Below are positions 35,587 through 45,741 of a DNA stretch of 64,000 nucleotides, piece by piece. Origin of the DNA: Cryptomeria japonica (lineage: Eukaryota; Streptophyta; Pinopsida; Cupressales; Cupressaceae). The notes beneath the pieces were generated by a model, which was given only the letters and a program-made list of their open reading frames with translations, searched no databases and was not told the DNA's origin. The position numbers and the translations under genes are program-made. The stretch's first letter is position 1, and the number at the start of each line of letters is the position of its first letter. The DNA lies in NCBI RefSeq assembly GCF_030272615.1, contig NC_081415.1:605995137-606059136 (forward strand). The letters are read 5' to 3'.

Positions 35587-36721
35587 TTAAAAATATGAAT
35601 GAATAAGGCAAATTGTAGATTAAATATTTACTAGGTGTTTATAATTTATATATGTTTTTAATAAACATATGGGTATATTTAAAATGATGTTTAAATTTAA
35701 AATACATATGAAGTTTAATCCTTTAGAAAATTTTATAACAAATTGGGTGAGTTATTTTGGCTATGGGGAAATATTTTTAGTCCACCTAAATATAGGTTTT
35801 TGTTGAGATTAAACTTTATAGGACAATTTTCATTATGGATTTAATTAACCCTTTAGTCGAAATAGTTTAATCACATTTTAATTATTGTTAAAATAAAATT
35901 TAGACATTATAAACTAAGTGCTAGGATTAATTTATTTAGTTCCTAAAAGCAATTAATGGTGAATGGAGATTAATAATATCCCTTGTCAATGAATTTAGAG
36001 ATTTTTGCGTAAATGAATTTGTTTATTTATTAAATGGTGAGATAATAATAATTTCTTTGGACGAGGTTATCGGAGTGGAATTATATATATTCAAAATAAG
36101 TCCAAGACCTTGTTCTTGCGAGCTCATTTAGCCTAGATGGAATCTTATACCAAATAAAGCAATTAACATTTTAACGTTGGATACTTCAAATTTCAAATGC
36201 TCGATTAACTAATATTATTACATTAAAATCATAATTAATAATTAATTTATAGATGCAAGATTTAATCAAGTTATAAAGGAACGATGTATTATCACAGATG
36301 GAGGAAACTTGTTAGGAGGTAAATAATTATTATTAAATCAAGTAATTGTATTTATGCCTATTTAGTAGAAGTCAATCTAATTAAGAATTATGAATTGCAA
36401 CTGTAATAAAGGGGACATTCGATGTGAATATATTATTGTCCTTATAAACTCATTTTGTTTCGTTTGATTATAGGAGTTATCATAATTTGCTATGTTAGGA
36501 ATATCCTAACCTTGTCGTCTAGGAGTTTCATAGAAACCTAAGGCTTCTAAATAAATTTGTTCTATTCATCGCTCACGTTAGAAAAATGTTTTATTATAAT
36601 TTAAGGTTCTGCATGGGGCAACCTGTTAAGTTGTCACATCTAATTAAGCATAGGTTGCATGTAATTAAGTGTTCAAAAAAATTTGTTGTGTGTGTTTTTG
36701 CCCAAAAGTTTGGGCATGACA
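32183..36721 (+). repeat. RT-D 3' LTR (4539 bp)
   Basis: Collinear with the 5' LTR and ends at the AGAAA duplication. It lacks the left inverted arm seen in the 5' LTR. Contains TA arrays near 35010-35050 and 35544-35566 and a GC island at about 35120-35380. No real gene. Confidence 0.92.
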
Positions 36722-36726
36722 AGAAA

Positions 36727-39700
36727 GAACCAACTTAATAACGAAGAGGAGAGAAGAATATATAGGAAACAGCCCTTGAGAGAAAATAAGGCTAAAGATA
36801 GTTGAGTTATTCTCTGAAAAAATCTACATGAAAAAATCCCTAGTCGAATTTGCCTAAAAAGGTGTTCAAAGAGCATGCAAAATTCTTCCAAAATAAGTGT
36901 TTGTTGATAAAAATAACCCCTGATCTCATAAGATATGTAAGCGAGACTCAAACTGTTGCAAACTGCCAAATATAGTCCCTAAAAAGAACTTCCCCCTCTC
37001 TAAATTTTGCATGTTGCGATATATTTCCTTTTAACTTATAAATAATCTTATTTTAGCACTTATTTAATTTTCTTTAATAAGTGTTAAAATAGAATATTTA
37101 TTTTCTTCTTAATATATTTCCCTTTTATAATTTAATATATCTTTATTAATATTTTTAATAAAATAAATATTAATAAAGATATGTTAAATATAATAAATGT
37201 ATAAAGGAAAAGAAAATAAATAAAAACCTTTTTATAAATTAATATAACTTTTTTGAATTTTTTAATAAAATAAACCTTAAAAAAGTTATATTGATTATAA
37301 AACCAAAGAAAATAATAAAAGAACTTCAAAATCTTTTAGCCCTTTGTGCATCGAGGGCTTTTACATAGGCTAGGTAATGACTTAAAGTCATTAACCACAG
37401 CTTACAATACATGCAAAATTTTATTTTTTTTGCAAATAAATTAAAAATCTCATTCATTGATTCGAATTAGGGCATAAGAAGATGAAAATCAAGAAAAGAA
37501 GCCCTAAAATTATTTCATTAGTTTTGTCTTGTATATTTTGGGGAAGCTTGCCACCGTGCACTCCTTTCCTGCTGCTTCTAGAACTCGAGCTGAGACTTGG
37601 GTTTGGACTGAATCTTTGCATGTTCTGACTCAAGCTTTGAGCGTGGTATGTATCATCTTCTATTTTTGCCATTAACTCTGAAAAAGTTTCATCTCAGAAG
37701 CTTTTGTTTTTTTACTCGTGTATATTTAGGGTTTTCATCTGAAAAATTCTTCATATACGCATGAGTAAAAATTGTAGGTGCATTATCTTTGTTCATTGTT
37801 TACTCTATTCTAGGTCTTCTATGCTCTATGTATCTTTGACATCTTCTCTGTTATATGCATCACCCTCTTTGTGACCGCATCTACCATTTCATTATGACAG
37901 TCATGTATGCCTTTTGATGAAGGGGATACATATAAGTGTATTGTGACTATTAATGCTTCTTGGTGACAATCATTTGTTTGAACAAACAAAATGGAGGCAT
38001 TTACTATATGCATCTAATCTAGGTCAAGCCCAATATACCTTTGTTCTTTATCTCAGACCTGTGACTGAGACTATGACAATCAAAAGCATTGGCAACACTC
38101 ACAAAATTATTCAAACAGTGATTCCATCTATCTTTTTGCCATACTTAAATTGTGTGCTAATGGCTACTATGTCCCTTATCTGATGGTTTCCTTTATGACT
38201 ACTACAAACTCATTGCACCAACTTATGTAATCTCTTCTATGCCTATTAGATCACTGCATTCTCTGATTTTGGACCTCATTCAGGCTAAGGACTATCTATA
38301 ATAACAAAGATTTTGATCATTTCATTGACTGTATCTTCACTATTTTAGCATTGGTAGTTGCAAAATCATTGCCCTATCATACTTGAACTACACTTTTTTA
38401 GAATGTGATTGGTGATCAAGCAGGACTAGGCTATTATGACTGTGAAATGTCTCTTTCTCTATTAGGACTGTATTTTGACTTCTTAAAGCTCTTATTGCAA
38501 TGCATCCATTGTCATGGTTATGTCATTTTTACTATATTCTTTTAATGCTCTAAGTGTGACTATGTTTTTTGTATTTAATGACTAGTTATGCTATTAACAG
38601 TTATTCCCCTATGAAGAAAATTGTCCTTTTAATGTGTTTGGACTGAGAGCGGGTTCTTTTCTCATATCGCGTCTATTGTGATTACTTCTTGTGAGGACTC
38701 ATTATGCTTTGTATACTATATGTTCTTGATGGCCCTGTACACTCTTTGGTGTGAGCTGATAACACTCCTCGTCTATTGTTCTTTGATCAAAGAGATCATG
38801 CAATTTGGCCTATTAACCCTTAGAAGGTTGTCATTATATCACTGCCAAGTTGTATCTTTGTATTCATGATTAGGACCAGGGTTTTGTATTGACTATGACT
38901 GATTCTCTTGAATTGTTTAAAACCTTACCTCCATCACAATTATTAATGATGCTAATTGTATCTTTTTGCCATGTGATTGTGACTGTTATGACTATATTTG
39001 AAGATTTCTTTGTATTTTTCTTTACTCACTTTCATAAGGCTTATTCATTTCCTTCTTCAAGACTTGACAGTATTGATCTACATGAATCATTGTATATCAC
39101 AAGGTTGCTCCTGATCTTCTTATTATACCTTTCAATAATGATTATAAGATTTGAGAGTTGCTATATTTATTATGAGAACTACTTACTATGTTTTGAGACT
39201 TATTACCCTCTTTCTATCTTCCTAAGACTGTCAACTCTATTTGAGATGTTCTATCATTTTGAGTTCTTGACTTCTTTATCCTAGTTGTGATCTCTTCATT
39301 GCATACTATGTTGTGTGCAGTCCAAGGGTTTTGAGAGGGTTGATAATGTGTATCATGTCACAACCTTGTGCTTCTATAGACTATACTTGACCTTTGCATT
39401 GGCTCATGTTACTATTATGAGGCCATTCATCTTCTGTATTTATCTTATATTGTTGCCTCTGATATCACAACTATAATAATGAATTTATTTCTTTATTAGG
39501 ATTGTATCTTGACTACTTGATATTATTAGATCCCATTAGGGTTGTCTGGCAGATTGATATGCCAATATGGTTCCATTAGACACAAGTGCATCATTCATAA
39601 CAGTGATCCTAAAAGTTTCACTCTTGTGAATGATGAGTCCCTTCTCAATGAAGCAATATTGACTTATTAGCATGTTGGGCTCAACCCTTGTGGGAGCTAC

Positions 39701-40444
39701 ATTTTACACCACATGCTTAAATGTTGAATCATGATAAATCAGTAATGCATTATGTACCTGTATCTTCATAGTGAAAAAACAAGTTAGCTAAAAATAGGGA
39801 CTTGTCCCTTCTGTGATAATTTGACTTCCACCATGAATATTTGATCCTAATTTCTCTCTGCATATCATTGGCTGAATCAAATTGACAGCTCATAGGTTTT
39901 AAGTTATTCAGCTATTAATAACATGTGATGAAATTTTATATCCCAAGCTCTAACCAATCTCTTAACATTTTGCAGGTGCACTTAAACCTAAGAATGAAGA
40001 CTGAAGACAAGAGGCAAGCTGATGATAGAGCTAAAGATTGGGCATCAACCTGACATTGAATAGGAAATGAAGGATCAAATGTTTCATTATATGTTTTTAT
40101 CTTTCTTATCTTCACTTGCATAACTTGTCTCTTATGTCTTTATCAATGTGGTTTAGTCATTCCCACAGGTTGTGTTGGACTTATAAACACATTTCTCCTC
40201 AAAGCATGAAACAACAATACTTATGCAATCTTGTATGTTTCTTGATTTCAAAAATGAATAAAATACACCAGTTTTATGTAATTTTGATGAATTTGGTTAT
40301 GAAATTTGCATAATATATTAAATTAGGTTTGAGATATTTCATTATAAATGCATATCAGTGTCATGTGGATATGCCTTTTACCTTAGATGTGGCAATACCT
40401 ACTCCAAGTCTGCTAATTTGAGTTTTGTGCGAAAATTGGTAACA
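36727..40444 (-). mobile_element. RT-E right (5') LTR, outer part
   Basis: Continues 15129-15792 across RT-D. From 37113 onward it matches the left LTR at 1-575 and 4601-7346. It ends GGTAACA at 40444. GTTGA at 40445-40449 should be one copy of the RT-E target duplication, but its partner is outside the window. The two LTRs differ more by eye than those of RT-D or RT-G, in line with RT-E being the oldest layer. Confidence 0.68.
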
Positions 40445-40588
40445 GTTGATTTTGAGAGTGCTCTGTTAGCAATTATTATTGTTTATCTAATGAGAGCCTA
40501 TATTACTTTTATCCTAGCTCCTCATCATGTGACTCTTGTTGATGTGGAGAGATATCCTATGGAGGTGGATTTCCTTCTTTTGGGTAAG
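40445..40588. other. Sequence between RT-E and RT-K, not identified
   Basis: 144 bp that continue beyond RT-K at 45742. On the plus strand one frame stays open from the RT-E edge to RT-K, but too little is left to name it. It ends with GTAAG, one copy of the RT-K target duplication. Confidence 0.4.
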
Positions 40589-41744
40589 TGATGCAAGTGC
40601 ATCGAGTCATTTTTTTGGTTTTTCTTGTTGGTGCAGTTCAGAATTGTGTTTGGTTTAGATTTTTGGGTTGTTGAATTGTCAAAAAGAAAGATATTCTTTT
40701 ACTGTCATATTCAGACATGTGGTAGTCAAGAGTGTATTATTTATATGTTAAATATCCCACCATAAATGTGTTGGTCTTATGCAATAATTGGTTATGGTAG
40801 TTGGGTGGAAATGGGGAGAAGAGAAAGAGGAAATTGTATGGAAGGTGGGAGCCGAAGGAGGGAGGCCAAAAAAATAGTAGAAGGTTGAATTGGTGAAGAA
40901 ACTTGTCAAATTAAAGATCAAAATAGACCATTCCATGTGTAAGAAGAAAACAACGAGGAGAAATAGAGAAATTTTGGATGGCTGGTCAGTTGAGAAGAGA
41001 GGGGAGAGAGGCTAAAGGTCGAAGATTGGCATTCGTAGGAAAGAAATCCTAAGAAAGAAAGGGAACAAGAAGGAAACCAATTTCATAGAAGATTAAAAAA
41101 AGAGGAAAGCCAAAAGGAAGATGTCAATTTGAGGAAAAAGGAAAGGGGAGTAGATTAGGTTGAAAGAAAACAATAAAAATATAACTATTATGGAGAAACA
41201 AAGGAAGGGGGGGGGAGTCATGATGGAGAGAGGATAGTTTGGAAGGAAAGAAGAGAAGAGATGTCAAGAAGTGAGTGAATGATGTGAGAAAGAGTTGAAT
41301 CCTTGAAGGATCGGCAAAGACTTGTAATGAAATTTTGTATAAATAAATGTTTAAGAAGATTGTTTTGTTTTGTATGCATTCCTTTGATTATTGGTTTTGT
41401 TGCAAAAACTATTTAAGAGACATATGTGTCTCTTTTCCTATCAAGAATTTGTATTTGGTTTGGAATGTGAGTATATCTTTGTGTAGGGTCCTGTCACCTA
41501 AACTAGGGATAGCTCATATGTGGCTTGGAAGTAAGAGTAGTTTGTAATGCTTCATATTTCATTCCTAAGTATCCTATCATTATTGTTCTACATTTATAGT
41601 ACATGTCACTATTTTGAGAGTGAGTTATAAAGTAGTCTATCTTGATGATAACATACTAGAAAATTATTGGTTGAATGTTATGAATGTGTGTCATGTCATC
41701 ATCATTTTGGTATCATTTTTTGTGAGTGTGGGAATGTTTCACCA
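40589..41744 (+). repeat. RT-K 5' LTR (1156 bp)
   Basis: Purine-rich central part. A possible TATA box TATAAATA at 41338-41345 is degraded in the 3' LTR (about 45295-45308). Confidence 0.83.
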
Positions 41745-41747
41745 TTT

Positions 41748-41759
41748 TGGTATCAGAGC
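41748..41759 (+). other. RT-K primer binding site, initiator tRNA-Met
   Basis: TGGTATCAGAGC three bases after the LTR end, complementary to the 3' end of plant initiator tRNA-Met. A partial decoy, TTTGGTATCA, lies 40 bp upstream inside the LTR (about 41706-41715). Confidence 0.92.
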
Positions 41760-42306
41760 TTAAAAGATCTAGAAAGAGAAAGTTGGTTATGTTCATAGGA
41801 TTTTGGACAAACGTGTGTATTGAAGTTTTGATAGGTTAATAAGAAAAAGCAGGGTATCGAAAGGTTGGGCAAGAGGAAAAGGATAGAATTCTTAGGTAAG
41901 GTATCAAAAAGAAAAAAAGAAAAAAAAGGATAGAAGATCTAGCAGCATGCTAAGAAGGAAAGCATCAAGAAGAAAGACAATATGAAAAAGCAAGATTCAG
42001 ATTTTGATAGAGAAATAGAAGAGTCAAGAAAAGATACCGAGAAGTGTAATCTCATGGTATAGTTGTGGTTAGAGGAAAGAGACCAAGAATATGGTTGGTT
42101 TTGGCCATTGAAAAAAAAGTTAAGGTGTCTTGTAAAGATGACTGTTAAAAAAAAAGGTAAAGGATGGCTACCTTGAAAAGAGAAGATGGGGGTATGAGGA
42201 AAACCCATAGAGGTTTGGATAGCAAGGAGTTGCCAAGTGAGCAATATGCATTGGAAAAGGCAAAGTAAGATCTCATTATGGAGAATAAGAGGAGAGACAA
42301 GAAAGA

Positions 42307-44487
42307 ATGGAGAGAGGAAGAAGTGCAGAAAGAATTAAAGAAGAGAGGAGGGTGTCCATAAAGGAGGCACTCACAGAGACTTTGTGGTCTATTATTTTAT
42401 TTGTTGATGTTGTATTTGAGTATGTGTATGTAGGTATAAGAAATATTATGAGGAAGTTCAAGAACACAACCTTGAAGTTGGAAAGAGAGGGGGAAAGTAT
42501 AGCACCCGTAAACAATGATGAAGGTGAGAAAGAGGAGACAAGTTGCAACAGTTAATGAAGAACATATACAAAAATAGTTTGCAATAGTCCACCAAGGAGA
42601 GGTACATTTCAAAGTACCTAAAATTGAAGATGAGGATGATGTTGAAGCCTTTTAGCAAGGTCAATAAGATGTTGAAGATTCCCTAGAGTCTCATGATGCC
42701 TTAAAAGATTTTGCAGATGAAGGAAGAGAAGCATACAAAAATGAAGAGTTGGCAAGCAATGAATTAAAGGATGAAAGAAAATTCATACAATAGGTTATTG
42801 AACAAGTAAATGGGAGTAAAAATATTTGTTTTGGTCATGTATGTGAAAATAAGAATGTAGATATACAAATTAATAGTGAGAAGAAAAAATTAGAGTTTTC
42901 AAGTCTTGCCAAGAATCATGGGTACAAGGTGCCAAGTTGGATTAATAAACTAGTTGTTGAGGAACAGTATATAAAGTGTAAACAAGAAGATAGTTATGAG
43001 GGATTTTGTAACAGCAAAAGGGTACAAAGGATGGAAGATATTTCAAAGTTAAAGTGGGGACGAGATCATAGGGAAAATTGTCATAAAGAATATTTTTTAA
43101 GCCAAAAATTAGATTATGGATTGTGGAGAATAAGTGCAGAAATAAAGAGATGTCAGCCCAAAGCTATGGAAAACAAAATATAGGTAGTGAAGCGTATGGT
43201 AGTAGAGAATAAATGTGGTGTTGCAAGACACATAATGATGAGAAAATAATTCAAGATAAGGTCAATTTCAATGAACAAAGAAGCATGATGAAGTTAGCAA
43301 AAGGATAACAAAAGGACATTGCAGTAGGGTGGACAAAAGGAAACTTATGAAGAAGAATTTCAGAAGAGAGAAGAAGCATTACCACCCCATGAAGATGACA
43401 TGTCCATAGAGATTGAAGGAAAGTAAAAGAAGAATATTGGCATACTTTCAACAACATCTTGGAAGAAGCTAGAGGAGAACACATGCAAGGTGGAAAGTAA
43501 GCAAGTTGATGATTTAACTAATGATGTTTCTGAATCTTTGAATAAAATGGTTAAAGGGAATAATTTAAAAGAGGAAGATGACAAGGATGTGGAATCAAAT
43601 AGAAATAATCATATGTATGAATGTGAGATGGAGTTTTGGAGGATTGCAGATGAGAAAGAAATAAGGAGAAGATACAAGAAAAAGAAGGAAAACAAACAAA
43701 AGCAAATTGGAAAGATTTGAATGAATAAATAAGTATGGAGTGGACCTAAGGAATGGGTTGGATAAAAGTAATGGAAAACAAGAGTGGGAAGCAGAAACAT
43801 GGATTGATAAAGGCGTCAAGAGTAAAGGGGAAAAAGAAGATGCAGCAAAAAATAAAGACGTAGATATTGGAGTAGCAATGATTAAAGAGGATGAAGGCAT
43901 ACAAAGGCATAAAAAATATGTTGCAAAGATAGAATTAGAAAGAGGAGTAGCAAACAAAAATAGTGAGGAAGACTTGTGAGCACACTTTCTACAATAGAAC
44001 AAGCATGGATGGAGAAACATGTTGGTGAAGGTATAAAGACAAGTCAGACAGCAAAGGACATGAAGAGGAGGATTGCGGCCTATGATAAAGACATTATTGC
44101 AAAGCTACAGGAAGAGATATTGCAAATCTACAGGAAGAGATAAATCTCTTGTTTCTATATGAGGACATTGTTTTGCATTATTTGAATATGTTGAGTAGTG
44201 AGAAGTCTAGAAAGAAATATGGAGTAGGATATGTAGATTTTAGTAAGGATAATGTAAGTTGTAATATGTATGGTGAATTCCAAGAGAATTTATTGTGGAA
44301 GGATGATTTTGATGAAATTGAAAGACAAGTGGACAAGGTGTATGAGTTAGAAGACACAGGAATCTTGAATTTTGATCAAATCATTTATGCTAACTTGTAC
44401 TTGGATGAGTGGGCAAGAAGATTTTGGAGAAGCACTATATATGATAGGACTAAATCTATTAAGGAAGCAAATAAATTAACACAATGA
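42307..44487 (+). pseudogene. RT-K Lys/Glu-rich decayed frames, unrecognised
   Basis: Open pieces at 42307-42555, 42929-43183, 43490-43720, 43740-43979 and 44149-44487 lie in three different phases, so both stops and frameshifts separate them. All are rich in Lys, Glu, Asp and Asn, with little Pro, and would form long charged helices. No zinc knuckle, protease or polymerase motif is visible. The last piece (112 residues) is the least repetitive and the most protein-like. Position suggests a gag-like product, but nothing in the sequence proves it. The plus strand is strongly A/G-biased, which also creates Phe/Ser/Leu-rich shadow frames on the minus strand. Confidence 0.4.
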
Positions 44488-44602
44488 TGTCAAAGAAATA
44501 TGATGATTGTTCCAGAGAGATTTTGGAAAAAGATGAAGAAAAGAACAAGGGAAAATATCTTAATTATTACCCTCATGTGTAGGAGTACATGACTCATTTT
44601 GT

Positions 44603-44615
44603 CTCCTGGGGAGTC
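44603..44615 (+). other. RT-K polypurine tract (weak)
   Basis: CTCCTGGGGAGTC directly before the 3' LTR. The purine core is short. Confidence 0.55.
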
Positions 44616-45736
44616 TGATGCAGGAGCTTTTTGGTTTTTCTTGTTGGTGTGGTTCAGTTTTGTGTTTGGTTCTCAATTTTGGGTTGTTGAGCTATCAGAA
44701 AGCAAGATCTTCTTTTAATAGAGATATTTGGACATGTGGAAATCATGAGTGTGTTAGTTAAATAAAAGAGAAAATCTTCTTTTAAAAGAGGAAATCATAT
44801 GGAAGCGAGAAGCAAAAGAAGGGAGGGCAAAAAAATAGTAGAAGGCTGAATTAGTAAAGAGACCTATCGAGTTAAATAATAAAAGAGGGCAGTTCATTTG
44901 TAAGAATAAAACAATGAAGAGAAACAGAGGGATTGTGGATGGTTGGTCAGCAGAGAAGAGAGGGCAAAGAGGCCAATGGTTGAAGATTAGCATTCACAAG
45001 AAAGAAAGCCTAAGATAGAAAGGGAATAAGAAGGAAAACGATCGCATGGATGATTGGAAGAAGAGGAAAGCTTGAAGGAAGAGGTCAACTCAAGGAACAG
45101 AGAAAGGGGAGCAGACCAAGTTGGAAGAAAACAATACAAAGTTGGTCATTATGAAGAAATAAAGGAAGAGAGTAGAGTCATGATGGAGAAAGGATGGTTT
45201 GGAAGGAAAGAAAAGAAGAAACGTCAAGAAGTGAGTCAATGATGTGAGAAAGAGTTGAATCCTTGAAGGATCGGTCAAGGATTATAATGAAATTTTGTAA
45301 AAATAAATGTTCAAGAAGATTGCTTTATTTTTTTATGCATTTCATTGCTTTTGTTGGAAAAATTGTTTAAGAGACATATGTGTCTCGATTCCTATCAATA
45401 ATTTTGTATTTGGTTTGGAATGTGATAAAGAATTTTGTATTTGGTTTGGAATGTGAATATATCTTTGGGTAGGTTCATGTCACTTAAACTAGAGATAGTT
45501 AATATCTGGCTTGGAAGTGAGGTAGTTTGTAATGGTTCTTGTTCCATTTGTTGAATATCCTATTATTATTGTTCTGCATTTATAGTTCATGTCACTATTT
45601 CGACATGTAATTTATAAAGTGGTCTATATTGATGATAACAAAGGAGAAGATGATTGGTTGAATGTTGTGAATGTGTGTTGTGTCATGTCATCGTTAGTTT
45701 GGTATCAAAACTTTTGAGTGTGGGAGTGTGTCATTA
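44616..45736 (+). repeat. RT-K 3' LTR (1121 bp)
   Basis: Pairs with 40589-41744. The terminal CA is changed to TA, and GTAAG follows. A 25-bp direct repeat around TTTTGTATTTGGTTTGGAAT lies near 45402-45455. Confidence 0.83.
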
Positions 45737-45741
45737 GTAAG

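Larger units (their letters stand above)
15793..36721 (+). mobile_element. RT-D: giant-LTR, non-coding Ty3/gypsy-like element (LARD-like)
   Basis: The two LTRs start TGTAGAGCCCC / TGTAAAGCCCC and both end GGGCATGACA. They are flanked by AGAAA at 15788-15792 and 36722-36726. A primer site follows the left LTR and a purine tract precedes the right one. Removing the RT-G insertion and its duplication leaves an interior of about 3.7 kb without any open frame of 60 codons. LTRs of 4.5-4.9 kb with a short non-coding interior match the dimensions described for large retrotransposon derivatives (LARDs). The purine tract and LTR start resemble those of gypsy chromoviruses. That affiliation is inference. 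Confidence 0.9.
40589..45736 (+). mobile_element. RT-K: non-autonomous LTR retrotransposon with purine-rich interior
   Basis: LTRs at 40589-41744 and 44616-45736 both start TGATGCA. The left ends TCACCA, the right TCATTA. Target duplication GTAAG lies at 40584-40588 and 45737-45741. The initiator-Met primer site after the left LTR and a purine tract before the right one confirm orientation. The 2.87-kb interior has no reverse transcriptase or integrase motif. By eye the two LTRs are clearly more diverged than those of RT-G, so this is an older insertion. Confidence 0.85.

Noticed and set aside
1-40444. Long direct duplication (1-7346 and 37113-40444) as a segmental duplication
   Set aside because: Both copies end in the same GGTAACA, one copy abuts a TGG-type primer site at its other edge, and the enclosed sequence carries a gag-like frame in the right place. 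Two LTRs explain this better. Part of the proof lies outside the window.
43595-44020. Phe/Ser/Leu-rich minus-strand frame with membrane-like segments in RT-K
   Set aside because: Mirror image of Lys/Glu codons on the purine-rich plus strand, not a membrane protein.
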